The translations under genes were made by a program, and so were the position numbers. A model generated the notes under the pieces. It saw nothing but the letters and a program-made list of their open reading frames with translations, ran no database searches and had not been told where the DNA came from. This document shows positions 1 through 8,039 of a stretch of 36,697 nucleotides of DNA, piece by piece (position 1 is the stretch's first letter; every line of letters begins with the position of its first letter). Source of the stretch: Leptolinea sp964404415 (GTDB taxonomy: Bacteria; Chloroflexota; Anaerolineae; Anaerolineales; Anaerolineaceae); NCBI GenBank assembly GCA_964404415.1, contig CAYOKC010000019.1, positions 1-36,697 of the forward strand, written 5' to 3'.

Positions 1-571
1 CGTCGATCTTCTCTTGCATCTTTCCAAAGCGGCCGACAGCCAGCTTCATGATGATGGCTACCAGCAGGATAAGCACCGGAATAGCCACCGCTAGAACGAT
101 CGACAACTCAGGATTTATGCTGTACGCGAGAATAAATGACACGATCAGCATCATGGGGGCGCGAAGCAGTATACGCAAAGACATCATGAACGTCTGCTGC
201 AGGTTATTAACATCGTTGGTCAGCCGTGTCACCAGTGACGCGGTACTGAACTGGTCAATATTTTTGAAAGAAAAGCTTTGCAGCTTATCAAACAGGGCAT
301 TGCGCAGGTTGGCACCAAACCCCATGCTCCCGGTGGACGTCAGCCACATATTGGCTATGCCGCCGGCGATGGCGATCAACGCCAGCGCCACCATGATCAA
401 GCCGATATTGGATATGTACCCGATATCTTTCGTCGGGATGCCGGTATCCACGATCTTTGACATCAGCAGCGGCATACTCAACTCGCACATCACGTCAACC
501 AGTACGATAAAGGGAACAATAAACACATACTTCTTGTATTGCCCGATATACAAAGATAACTTTTTGATCAA
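1..571 (-). CDS. ABC-type multidrug exporter, membrane/ATPase half-transporter (3' part missing)
   Basis: The gene runs off the left edge, so only about 190 N-terminal residues are present. They form the transmembrane domain of an ABC half-exporter (MdlA/MsbA/LmrA type): a short basic N-terminus, then hydrophobic segments near residues 15-35, 60-80, 135-155 and 160-180. The motifs between them (M-PLLMSKIVDTGI, LRxxLFDKLQSFSFKNIDQFSTASLVTRLTNDVN) are typical of this family; the nucleotide-binding domain would lie outside the window. I chose the TTG start at 569-571 because a GAGGAGG ribosome site lies 6 nt before it; no ATG in frame is as well placed. It lies 79 bp downstream of the MarR gene on the same strand, so an autoregulated drug-efflux operon is the natural reading. 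Partner half-transporters often follow in such operons but are not visible here. Confidence 0.88.
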   Translation of the reverse strand, partial: MIKKLSLYIGQYKKYVFIVPFIVLVDVMCELSMPLLMSKIVDTGIPTKDIGYISNIGLIMVALALIAIAGGIANMWLTSTGSMGFGANLRNALFDKLQSFSFKNIDQFSTASLVTRLTNDVNNLQQTFMMSLRILLRAPMMLIVSFILAYSINPELSIVLAVAIPVLILLVAIIMKLAVGRFGKMQEKID

Positions 572-650
572 AATCTGCCTCCTCTTTTCGCGAAACGGCT
601 TTAGGATCGCCAGGCTGTACTTTTATAGTCAATTTGGTTTAATTCTTATG

Positions 651-1133
651 TCAGAATTGTTTATGAAAACCATGTTTCGGACCTGTGCCCGGTTTTTTTT
701 CATAAGTGTCATCCTGCTGCAGATTGGATTGCATTCTGACCAGGAAGGTATGAAGCGTCTCCAGCTCTTTATCTGAAAAACCATCGAACATACAGTCATC
801 CAGTTGGATGAATAAATTCCGGATGTCATCCGCCACTTTTTTCCCTTCAGGTTGGATGAAAACCCTGGATACGCGTTCATCTTTAGGATCGGGTTGACGT
901 TTTAAATAATTCTGTTCTTCCAGACGCTTGATCACTTTTGTGACCGCCGCCGGCGAAATTTCCAGCTTCTCAGCGATCTCGGAATGGGTTAAGCCATCGT
1001 GATGGTTGAGAAATTTAAGCAGCATTCCCTGTCCACGGAAAAGTCCGATCTGGTCCAGATAACGGTCAGCACGCGTAGCCTGCAAACGCCCGATACTGAA
1101 AAACAACTTGCCTAACTGCCGATGATCTTCCAT
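651..1133 (-). CDS. MarR family transcriptional regulator
   Basis: 160 residues, normal for MarR proteins. The winged-helix region spans about residues 30-115: LTHSEIAEKLEISPAAVTKV is the helix-turn-helix, and the wing follows with the conserved RQPDPKDERVSRV pattern (D-x-R-x-x-R). MarR dimers bind palindromes and are released by small phenolic or drug-like ligands. The gene lies directly upstream of an ABC exporter on the same strand, a common self-repressed efflux arrangement. The C-terminal tail (about 15 residues, KKPGTGPKHGFHKQF) is basic and unlike the conserved dimerisation helix, so it may be lineage-specific. Ligand unknown. Confidence 0.9.
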   Translation of the reverse strand: MEDHRQLGKLFFSIGRLQATRADRYLDQIGLFRGQGMLLKFLNHHDGLTHSEIAEKLEISPAAVTKVIKRLEEQNYLKRQPDPKDERVSRVFIQPEGKKVADDIRNLFIQLDDCMFDGFSDKELETLHTFLVRMQSNLQQDDTYEKKPGTGPKHGFHKQF

Positions 1134-1170
1134 TAATCTATCCGGTCTGTCTTAATTTTTCCAGTTTATT

Positions 1171-1197
1171 TTACCGGTTAATTATTTACCCGTAAAT
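1171..1197. promoter_or_regulatory. Candidate MarR operator (two palindromes)
   Basis: In the divergent gap between the MarR gene and the GNAT gene, ATTTACCCGTAAAT at 1184-1197 is a perfect 6-2-6 inverted repeat. Just left of it, TTTACCGGTTAA (about 1170-1181) carries the same TTTACC half-site followed by an inverted GGTTAA. Size and position suit a MarR dimer site covering the marR promoter. No binding evidence; inferred from symmetry and placement. Confidence 0.5.
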
Positions 1198-1276
1198 TAT
1201 ATTACAGAAAATTTACAATCCTTGCCCCCTGGTTTGAAGTAAAATCCAGCTCCATGTACAAATCAGGGAGGGACGT

Positions 1277-1732
1277 ATGGATGTCATTTTTTCAAAACCA
1301 GAAGAGATCGATAGTTGGTTAAGACTGGCCGCTGAAGTCGAATCTCTTTTCGGCCCCATGGTGGATGTACCCGAATTCAGGGATGGATTGATTCAGGCAA
1401 TGCGGGAAAAACAGGCTCTTGGCGTAAAAACAGATGGGTCTCTCGCTGGAGGTGCCATTATTGATACAGCCGCCAATGAGATACTCTGGCTGGTAGTTTC
1501 CGCCGCTGCCAGGGGACAAGGCATCGGCCGTTTTTTGATCAGTGAAGCGGTCAAGCTGCTTGACGCAGACAGGCCGGTGCGGGTTCAAACGTATGACTCT
1601 TCTGTGGAAGCAGGAGCCGCGGCACGGAAACTTTACCTGGAATTCGGGTTCCACGATCTCCAAAAGGCAGGCCTGAACCCTGCCGGACTACCGACTGTGA
1701 TCATGGAGCGTCCACCAGCAGGGATTTTGTAA
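1277..1732 (+). CDS. GNAT family N-acetyltransferase
   Basis: 151 residues, the size of a single GNAT domain. It would transfer an acetyl group from acetyl-CoA to an amine; the acceptor cannot be told. The acetyl-CoA pyrophosphate loop is seen as ARGQGIGRFL (Q/R-x-x-G-x-G/A) at about residues 77-86, after the beta strand EILWLVVSAAA. The C-terminal ARKLYLEFGFHDL is the usual alpha4/beta6-7 region (Y-x-x-x-G-F). A GGGAGGG ribosome site precedes the ATG by about 4 nt. It is divergent from marR and is followed by the inverted repeats of the next promoter, so it is probably a single-gene unit. Confidence 0.85.
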   Translation: MDVIFSKPEEIDSWLRLAAEVESLFGPMVDVPEFRDGLIQAMREKQALGVKTDGSLAGGAIIDTAANEILWLVVSAAARGQGIGRFLISEAVKLLDADRPVRVQTYDSSVEAGAAARKLYLEFGFHDLQKAGLNPAGLPTVIMERPPAGIL

Positions 1733-1753
1733 AATAGGTAATAGAAGAACTGG

Positions 1754-1812
1754 AATGAAACACCTGTTGCAAAAGCAAGGGTTTTTATTTATAATGCAAC
1801 AGGTGTTTCATT
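1754..1812 (+). promoter_or_regulatory. Promoter of chrB-like gene bracketed by twin operators
   Basis: A strong sigma-70-type promoter is visible: TTGCAA at 1767-1772, a 17-nt spacer and TATAAT at 1790-1795. Around it lies a perfect 18-bp inverted repeat: 1754-1771 and 1795-1812, separated by 23 nt. Each arm is itself nearly symmetric (TGAAACACCTGTTGCA, pattern TGnAACAnnTGTTnCA), so the two arms act as two copies of one dimer site, centres 39 bp apart, one covering the -35 box and one the -10/start region. This is the geometry expected for tight repression of the downstream ChrB-like/MFS operon, most simply by the ChrB-like protein itself. The same repeat could also form a hairpin at the end of the GNAT transcript. 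Confidence 0.65.
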
Positions 1813-1830
1813 TATTTTATTGGAGTTTGA

Positions 1831-2439
1831 ATGGAAAATAAATGGCTGTTGTTCTGCCCGCAGCTTCCGGCAACACCCTCCAGCCCACGAGTGACCGTAT
1901 GGCGGCGTATGCGCTCCGCCGGAGCCGTAGGATTGGATAATGGCCTGTGGGTTCTTCCTGATTCCGATTCCACCCGTTCTATAGTTGAAGAAATGAAAGT
2001 TTATGTTTCAAACCAGGGAGGATTGAGCCGGACGTTCGTCTCTTTCCCATTTGATCCTGAGACTGAAAACAACATTGTTGAGCGATTCCAGCAAGACAGG
2101 GCGGAGGAATACGCCGAATTAAAAGAACAATGCGACCATTTTCTGGCAGAGATTGAGAAAGAGATCAACCGGTCAAATTTCAGCTTTGCCGAATTCGAAG
2201 AAAATGAAGTTGACCTAAACAAACTGGAAGCCTGGTTTAAGAAAGTCCAGGCCCGTGATTTCACGGGAGGCACTCAGGCGCAGGAAGCATCCGATTGGCT
2301 GGAAAGATGCCGGGTAACATTCCAGAATTTCGCCGAAGAGGTTTTCGCCCATGAAGACCCCGACCACACCCACAAGATGCGTTTTGACCCGGGACGGCTG
2401 ACTGACCATGGAAAGAAAAATCCCCCGAATAATGATTAA
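1831..2439 (+). CDS. ChrB N-terminal-domain protein, probable regulator of the next gene
   Basis: 202 residues. The N-terminus (WLLFCPQLPATPSSPRVTVWRR, then MRSAGAVGLDNGLWVLPD) matches the ChrB N-terminal domain, a winged-helix-like fold related to PaaX. In ChrB proteins this domain is the DNA-binding part, and ChrB of chromate-resistance operons is a chromate-responsive regulator. The rest is an acidic helical region with a long glutamate-rich stretch (residues 85-145); the larger C-terminal ChrB domain of the longer family members is absent. The start follows TGGAG by 5 nt. It lies 20 nt before an MFS transporter gene, in place of the usual chrA, so the exported substrate may not be chromate. 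The twin quasi-palindromes on its promoter suggest autoregulation. Family call good, ligand unknown. Confidence 0.8.
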   Translation: MENKWLLFCPQLPATPSSPRVTVWRRMRSAGAVGLDNGLWVLPDSDSTRSIVEEMKVYVSNQGGLSRTFVSFPFDPETENNIVERFQQDRAEEYAELKEQCDHFLAEIEKEINRSNFSFAEFEENEVDLNKLEAWFKKVQARDFTGGTQAQEASDWLERCRVTFQNFAEEVFAHEDPDHTHKMRFDPGRLTDHGKKNPPNND

Positions 2440-2459
2440 TTAATTTACTAAGGCACAAA

Positions 2460-3701
2460 ATGGACAAAATTACATCAAACAAAAAATCAAGACCTTCCAT
2501 CAAAGACCTGCCACGCAACGTATGGGCGGTTGGATTCACCAGCTTCTTTATGGACGTTTCCAGCGAGATGGTGATCAACATCATTCCGCTATTTCTGGCC
2601 AATGTACTGGGAGTGCAAACCAGCATCATCGGCCTGATCGAAGGCATCGCCGAGACCACAGCCAGCATCCTCAAGCTGTTTTCCGGCTGGCTTTCTGACA
2701 GGCTCGGCGGCCGCAAGTGGCTGGCTGTGGCCGGATATGGGCTATCCGCTGTGACCAAACCCTTCTTCTATATTGCCGGCAGTTGGGAGTTGATCGCCGG
2801 TGTGCGTTGGGCGGACCGTATTGGCAAAGGAATCCGTACCGCGCCCCGCGACGCGTTGGTGGCCGACTCAGTGACTAAGGAAACCCGCGGGTTGGCTTTC
2901 GGGTTCCACCGAGCCATGGATACCGCCGGAGCGATGGTGGGTTTGATCATCGCGGCCATTGTCATCTGGCTGGCGCAGGCCAACAACCTGTCCCTCACCA
3001 AACCAACATTCCAGACCATTGTGTTGTTCAGCCTGGTTCCCGCGTTCCTGGGCGTGCTGGCGCTTGCCGTGGGCGCGAAAGATGTGGCAGTCGAAAAAAA
3101 ACGCGACCTGCCGAAATTCTCATTGAAAAGCATGGGGAAGCCGTTCAGTATTTTCCTCATTATTGTCAGCATTTTCACGCTGGGTAACTCGTCGGACGCG
3201 TTTCTGGTATTGCGGGCGCAAAACCTGGGGATATCCGTCATAGGGATCATGGGAATGTTGATCGTGTTCAATCTGGTATACACATTGATCTCCACCCCGG
3301 CTGGCGCCCTTTCTGACCGTATCGGCCGTCGGCGCTTGATCGTCGGCGGGTGGCTGGTTTACGCGGCCATCTACCTCGGATTCGCGCTGGCCCAACAGGC
3401 CTGGCAGGTGTGGGTATTGTATGTGGCCTACGGTCTGTATTATGGCCTGGCGTACGGAACCGCCAATGCCATGGTAGCCGATCTTGTTCCGGATGACCTG
3501 CGCGGCACCGCGTACGGCACATACAACGCGGTGATTGGCTTGCTGGCATTTCCGTCATCATTCATCGCCGGCTTGCTCTGGCAGGGCATGGGCAACTGGA
3601 GCGGCTTCGGTCCTTCGGCTCCTTTTTTCTTTGGCGGATCACTGGCTTTGTTGGCTGCCCTATTGATGGTTTTCTGGATGCCGCGCATAGAAAGTCGATA
3701 G
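2460..3701 (+). CDS. MFS transporter
   Basis: 413 residues with about 12 hydrophobic segments. MFS signatures are clear: the loop 2-3 motif GWLSDRLGGRKWL (residues 79-91), its repeat in the second half GALSDRIGRRRLIVGG (about residues 280-295), and the signature of a particular drug-transporter-like subfamily, WADRIGKGIRTAPRDALVADS (about 119-139). Proteins of this subfamily are usually annotated only as MFS transporters; the substrate is not known. The gene follows the ChrB-like regulator by 20 nt without its own promoter, so the two form an operon and the protein is probably an exporter for whatever the regulator senses. The ribosome site (AAGG) is weak, consistent with translation coupled to the upstream gene. 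Confidence 0.88.
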   Translation: MDKITSNKKSRPSIKDLPRNVWAVGFTSFFMDVSSEMVINIIPLFLANVLGVQTSIIGLIEGIAETTASILKLFSGWLSDRLGGRKWLAVAGYGLSAVTKPFFYIAGSWELIAGVRWADRIGKGIRTAPRDALVADSVTKETRGLAFGFHRAMDTAGAMVGLIIAAIVIWLAQANNLSLTKPTFQTIVLFSLVPAFLGVLALAVGAKDVAVEKKRDLPKFSLKSMGKPFSIFLIIVSIFTLGNSSDAFLVLRAQNLGISVIGIMGMLIVFNLVYTLISTPAGALSDRIGRRRLIVGGWLVYAAIYLGFALAQQAWQVWVLYVAYGLYYGLAYGTANAMVADLVPDDLRGTAYGTYNAVIGLLAFPSSFIAGLLWQGMGNWSGFGPSAPFFFGGSLALLAALLMVFWMPRIESR

Positions 3702-3783
3702 ACAGAAAGGGAAATTTCACCCATAGTGGTGTATAAGGCCGGCTGGTTAATGGATATAATTTATCCAAAGGACCATCCGGCCC

Positions 3784-6700
3784 ATGCCCCCCAACTTTTC
3801 GGTCATCAAAACACGCATAACACCACCCCGGCGTAAGGGAGGTTTGGTCACGCGTCAACGCCTGATCGACCTTCTGATGGAGTTGATAGACAAACGCCTT
3901 ACACTCGTCTCCGCGCCGGCCGGTTATGGCAAAACCTCCCTGATGGTTGATTTTGTCACGGTGTGCCCGCTGCCGGTATGCTGGTACACCGTTGATTCCC
4001 TTGATTTTGACCCCCACCGTTTTATCGCCTACTTCATCGCGGCGATCCGCAACCGGTTCCCCGCGTTTGGCGAGCGGTCAAGCACTGTGCTCGAAGCCGA
4101 ACAGGGCAACCTGGATGTTGACTACATGTCCAACATCGTCATCAACGATCTATACGAGCACATCCCCGAACATTTCATCTTCATAATTGATGACTACCAC
4201 CTGGTCAACGAAAGTCAACCGGTGCGGCGTTTCCTCAGCCGGTTCCTGCAGGATCTGGATGAAAACTGCCATGTGATCCTCACGTCACGGTCATTGCTTT
4301 CGTTGCCGGTGCTTCCCCTTCTGGCATCGCAATCGGAAGTGGGCGGCTTCAGCTTCGAAGAACTGGCCTTCCAGGCGGATGAGATCCAACTGCTGTATGA
4401 ACAGAACCAAAAACAGGAGATCAGCCTGGAAGCCGCGAAAGACATTCTGAACAGGACGGAAGGCTGGATCACCGGCATCATTTTGACCAGCCAGGTCACC
4501 CTGGAAGATACGCAGGCACGCAGCCGGCTTGCCCGGTTGACCGGGTTCAATATGGAAGACTACTTCCTGCAGATCATCAACAGCCTGCCGCCTGAGATCC
4601 GGTCGTTCCTGCTCTGGACGTCACTACTGGAAGAATTCAACGCGCCACTTTGCGAACAGATCCTCACGCCGGCGTTAAACCTGCCATCATACCCCTGGGA
4701 TATCTGGGTGGAAACCATTCTTCAAAACAACCTGTTTGCCATGCCGGTTGGTGACCAGGGTGACTGGGTTCGCTACCACCCCCTTTTCCTGGAATTCCTG
4801 CAGAACCGTGTTTTCCATGAACAATCCATGGCGGCTACCGCCATCGAACGCCATCTGGCGGAAATGTACCTGGCAAACCATGAATGGGACCGCGCGTTTG
4901 CCATCTACCGGCGGTTGAATTCTCTCCCCGATTTGATCCACCTGATCGAATCAGCCGGCCCTGATATTCTTTCCGCGGGGCGGATATCCACGCTTTCCGC
5001 CTGGATGGATGTGATCCCTGAAGATGTCGCGGCTTCACACCCGGTCATCAACTCATTGAAAGGCCGTATCGCTTTTTCCGGCGGCGACACAGCCGCGGCC
5101 ATGCGATTCTACAATACCGCAGTCAACGGGATGCATTTCCCCGAAGACCAGGACGCGCTCGCCCAGGCATTGGTCTGGCGCGCCAACATGTCACGCCTTA
5201 TGGGCAACCTGGATGCCGGGATCGAAGACGCCAACCGCTGCATGGAGATCGTCGCGCTAAATCCGGATCTTCTGAAGATCAAAGGAGACGCGCTGCGTTG
5301 TATCGGCCTGTGCATTTACCATAAAGGCAAATTGAGGCAGGCATTAACCTGGCTGCAACAGTCGAATGACGTGATGCGTCAGCTTGGTGATCCACGCAAG
5401 GAAGCCGAAATTCAAATGGAGATCGGCATCATATACGAGAATATCGGCCAGTACAATCAAGCCAAAGACGCCTACCTGTCCGCGCTGGAATACTGGAAGC
5501 AGACGGAGAATCAGGTCAACGAATCCATCCTGCTGAACAACCTCGGTGTATTGCAGCAGATGATGGGTGAATACGAGCAGGCCAGTGATTCATTCAAAAA
5601 AGCCCTGGAGTTCGCCCGGGTAAGCGGGTATACGCGCATTGAAGCCTACATTCTCACAGGCATCGGCGATATGTATACCGAATTGCAGGCGGATGATCAG
5701 GCAGCCGACGCGTTCAACCTGGCCGCGGGCATCGCGGAACGCGTTCAGGAGCACTTTTTACAGGTGTACATCGGTGTGCGCTCCGCCGCTCTCGCCGGCC
5801 TGCGGGGTGACATTTCCCGCGGATACCGGACCATAGAACAAATCGAGAAAACGATCCCCGCTGATGGCTCAGAAATGGAACGTCAGTTATGCCAGCTTGA
5901 AAAAGCCGGATTGATGCTTCAAGATAACCGGGCTGCTGAAGCCATCCCGCTGCTGGAAACCGCCTGCACATATTTTGGACAGGAGGGGCACAAGATCCAG
6001 TATGATCGCGCCCACCTCTATCTGGTGATGGCATATAACGACGCGGGCAATCCCCAGAAGATCCTCGAACATATCCTGCATATCCAGTCGAATCTACAGG
6101 AAGAATATCCCCCAGCCGCGTTGATCGCGCTGGCTACACGGTTCTATACCCGGCTGGCCGCGATCAAGTTTGACTATCTGCAATCGGAAGTCCATGCCTT
6201 CCATCAGAAACTGGAAGCGTTTGAAGAAAAACTTCCAGAGCTCCGGCGGTTTTTGCGGCAGAACTCACAGGTTGTGCCATTCGCGCCTCCCACCCTGTTC
6301 ATCCGTGCGCTGGGGCGCATGCAGGTGCAAATTGATAACCACCGCGTGACGAGTTCCGAGTGGCAAACCCAGGCAGCCCGCGATCTGTTCTTTATGCTCC
6401 TGGCTTACCCTGAAGGCATGACGCGTGATGAAATCTGTTTGATCTTATGGCCGGACGCCTCTCCGGAAGAAGCCAGGTTCCGGTTTAAAAACACCGTTTA
6501 CAGGCTGCGCCGGGCTGTAGGGCGCAACAGTGTGCTGTTGGATCAGGAGATTTACCGGTTCAATAACAAACTGGATTATGAATACGATGTTGAAGTGTTC
6601 CTTAAAGAGAACGCGCTGGCCGTAAGAGCGTCTGACCCGATGGAAAAGCTCGCCCATTACCGTGAAGCTGTCAAAGTGTACCGGGGTAATTACCTGACGG

Positions 6701-7014
6701 AAGTGGAAGAAACCTGGACGCTGAACCCGCGGGAATACCTGCGCCAGAATTACCTGAACGTTCTTCTAAAGGCAGCCGGGATTTATTTTGATATGGCCAA
6801 ATACGACCAAGCATTGGATTATTGCCAGCGGGCGTTAAACGAAGATAATTTACTGGAAGAAGCCTATCGCATGGCTTTGAAGACTTTTGCCGCCATGGGC
6901 GACCGCGTGGGGATGATCCGCCAGTACCAGCAATGCGTGAACATATTGGAACGCGAGATCAACACGGAGCCGTCACCACAAACACGGGCGTTATTCGAAC
7001 AGCTGTTGCGCTAA
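3784..7014 (+). CDS. MalT-like STAND ATPase regulator with C-terminal BTAD (SARP-like) domain
   Basis: 1076 residues. N-terminal NTPase: Walker A APAGYGKTS (residues 44-52), Walker B-like FIFIIDDYHLV near residue 137, and the MalT-type stretch ILTSRSLLSLPVLPLL. A long helical region with TPR-like repeats follows (about 380-800; for example EAEIQMEIGIIYENIGQYNQAKDAYLSALEYW in part). The last 250 residues hold an OmpR-like winged helix (LGRMQVQI, then LFFMLLAYPEGMTRDEICLILWPD, FKNTVYRLRRAVG) and the bacterial transcriptional activator domain with NYLTEVEETW and LLEEAYRMALKTFAAMGD. STAND regulators are signal-triggered switches; SARP-type domains activate transcription. Unlike classical MalT, no LuxR helix-turn-helix is present; the DNA-binding part is the winged helix. 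It lies just upstream of, and in the same direction as, the peptide/DUF5317/NHLP/HD-GYP cluster and may control it. Confidence 0.9.
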   Translation: MPPNFSVIKTRITPPRRKGGLVTRQRLIDLLMELIDKRLTLVSAPAGYGKTSLMVDFVTVCPLPVCWYTVDSLDFDPHRFIAYFIAAIRNRFPAFGERSSTVLEAEQGNLDVDYMSNIVINDLYEHIPEHFIFIIDDYHLVNESQPVRRFLSRFLQDLDENCHVILTSRSLLSLPVLPLLASQSEVGGFSFEELAFQADEIQLLYEQNQKQEISLEAAKDILNRTEGWITGIILTSQVTLEDTQARSRLARLTGFNMEDYFLQIINSLPPEIRSFLLWTSLLEEFNAPLCEQILTPALNLPSYPWDIWVETILQNNLFAMPVGDQGDWVRYHPLFLEFLQNRVFHEQSMAATAIERHLAEMYLANHEWDRAFAIYRRLNSLPDLIHLIESAGPDILSAGRISTLSAWMDVIPEDVAASHPVINSLKGRIAFSGGDTAAAMRFYNTAVNGMHFPEDQDALAQALVWRANMSRLMGNLDAGIEDANRCMEIVALNPDLLKIKGDALRCIGLCIYHKGKLRQALTWLQQSNDVMRQLGDPRKEAEIQMEIGIIYENIGQYNQAKDAYLSALEYWKQTENQVNESILLNNLGVLQQMMGEYEQASDSFKKALEFARVSGYTRIEAYILTGIGDMYTELQADDQAADAFNLAAGIAERVQEHFLQVYIGVRSAALAGLRGDISRGYRTIEQIEKTIPADGSEMERQLCQLEKAGLMLQDNRAAEAIPLLETACTYFGQEGHKIQYDRAHLYLVMAYNDAGNPQKILEHILHIQSNLQEEYPPAALIALATRFYTRLAAIKFDYLQSEVHAFHQKLEAFEEKLPELRRFLRQNSQVVPFAPPTLFIRALGRMQVQIDNHRVTSSEWQTQAARDLFFMLLAYPEGMTRDEICLILWPDASPEEARFRFKNTVYRLRRAVGRNSVLLDQEIYRFNNKLDYEYDVEVFLKENALAVRASDPMEKLAHYREAVKVYRGNYLTEVEETWTLNPREYLRQNYLNVLLKAAGIYFDMAKYDQALDYCQRALNEDNLLEEAYRMALKTFAAMGDRVGMIRQYQQCVNILEREINTEPSPQTRALFEQLLR

Positions 7015-7056
7015 GATAACCGCGCCAGGTTGAAGTAAATCTCAAATAATTAATTC

Positions 7057-7084
7057 GCCGGTAACTGCCAAACCGGCATTTTCG
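7057..7084 (+). terminator. Probable terminator after the BTAD regulator gene
   Basis: GCCGGT (7057-7062) and ACCGGC (7072-7077) form a short GC-rich stem with a 9-nt loop, followed by ATTTTC. The stem is short and the T run brief, so strength is uncertain. It lies 43 nt after the stop of the regulator gene and would separate it from the next cluster. Confidence 0.5.
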
Positions 7085-7152
7085 CGTTTAAAGGGGGAAT
7101 TTCTTTATACAGCCAAAACATTTACGCCAATTTTATGAAATCAACCAAAAAG

Positions 7153-7181
7153 ATGGCGTTTGATGCCTGATTTAATGCCTG
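7153..7181 (+). promoter_or_regulatory. Direct repeats, possible activator site
   Basis: ATGCCTG occurs at 7163-7169 and 7175-7181 (12-nt period), with a related ATGGCGT at 7153-7159. SARP/BTAD-type activators typically recognise direct heptamer repeats about one helical turn apart, so this could be the target of the neighbouring BTAD regulator. CATAAT at 7201-7206 might be a -10 element. The spacing is not the textbook one, so this is tentative. Confidence 0.3.
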
Positions 7182-7248
7182 TTTTGAGACCGCTCCTTTC
7201 CATAATGATCTATCTCTATCAAACAAATACACACTTAAGGAGTGATCC

Positions 7249-7365
7249 ATGTCATCCAAACTTATGAAATTTGTCCGCCCTGTTGATGTCCGTGTCGTCC
7301 TCTTCGTCATCTCCGTTGCCCTGTTCGTTATCGGCGCTGGCGCCCCGGCTGCCACCGGCGGGTAG
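7249..7365 (+). CDS. 38-residue single-pass membrane peptide
   Basis: The ORF is short but has an excellent ribosome site: AAGGAG at 7237-7242, 6 nt before the ATG. The product has a basic N-terminus (MSSKLMKFVRPVDVR), one hydrophobic segment of about 15 residues (VVLFVISVALFVIGA) and a small-residue tail, GAPAATGG, ending in Gly-Gly. It resembles a signal-anchored peptide or a secreted peptide precursor. No cysteine is present, so an AgrD-type thiolactone is ruled out. It is followed by a DUF5317 membrane protein gene, an NHLP-clan gene and an HD-GYP gene on the same strand. It could be a structural subunit of a membrane complex or a signalling peptide; I cannot decide. The function is unknown. 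Confidence 0.7.
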   Translation: MSSKLMKFVRPVDVRVVLFVISVALFVIGAGAPAATGG

Positions 7366-7460
7366 TTCTTTACCAATTTCGCACCTTACCTTACTCGTCC
7401 AGGGAGGGATGAGGCACGGGATTATTCGGAAGGGATTCCAGGTATCTGTCCGTTAATTAC

Positions 7461-8039
7461 ATGATCCTTTTATTTGCCGTGATCCTGGGCCTGGCTTGCA
7501 CAATGGTGAGAGCCAGGCTTACTCATCGAACCTTAAAATTCGCCCGTCTGAAATGGGATTGGATTGTCATCATCTGTGTTTTTCCCCAGATACTGGCTTT
7601 TTACCTCCCAGCTTTTGGAAAAATCATACCGGATCAGATCATCCCTCTTATCCAGATAATTTCCATGGTCGGGTTGGTACTCTTTTCGCTGGCGAATTTT
7701 TTCACTCCAGGCTTTTGGGCTCTTGGAACCGGTTTGATGAGCAACTTCATTGTCATCGCCGCTAATGGTGGATGGATGCCAATCGGTGTCGATACACTTG
7801 CGCGTATGTTCCCCAACCGTTCCGCTGACCACTGGGTCACAGGAACCCGGCTTGGGCTGACAAAAGATTTGATCATGGCACCGGCAGATACCCGGCTGGC
7901 CTGGCTTTCCGACAGGTTTACGTTTCCTGCAGGCTTGCCTCAGAATGTCGCCTTCAGTCTGGGTGACATATTTCTCTCCATCGGAGCATTCCTGCTCTTA
8001 TGGTCCCTGAGCCGAAAAGAAGTAAAGGAGATCACATGA
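7461..8039 (+). CDS. DUF5317 family membrane protein
   Basis: 192 residues with five or so hydrophobic segments (about residues 1-15, 30-47, 60-82, 88-105, 165-182). The pattern LKWDWIVIICVFPQILAFYLP, the GWMPIGVD motif and LxxLxDRFTFPAGLPQNVAFSLGDIFLSIGAF near the C-terminus fit DUF5317, an uncharacterised integral membrane family of Chloroflexota, Actinobacteria and Clostridia. No start exists further upstream in frame because of a stop at 7410-7412; the ribosome site before 7461 is weak. A 15-codon open frame ends 4 nt before this start and could couple translation. The last codons overlap the NHLP-clan gene by ATGA, so the two are translated together. Function unknown. Confidence 0.8.
   Translation: MILLFAVILGLACTMVRARLTHRTLKFARLKWDWIVIICVFPQILAFYLPAFGKIIPDQIIPLIQIISMVGLVLFSLANFFTPGFWALGTGLMSNFIVIAANGGWMPIGVDTLARMFPNRSADHWVTGTRLGLTKDLIMAPADTRLAWLSDRFTFPAGLPQNVAFSLGDIFLSIGAFLLLWSLSRKEVKEIT

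Noticed and set aside
48..776. 242-codon plus-strand open frame over the ABC transporter and marR end
   Set aside because: It has no ribosome site and runs antisense to a clear ABC membrane domain with conserved motifs and a TTG start with GAGGAGG.
7409..7456. 15-codon mini-ORF ending 4 nt before the DUF5317 start
   Set aside because: Its AGGGAGG site lies only about 1 nt before the ATG and the product has no features; it may only help translational coupling, so I did not list it as a gene.
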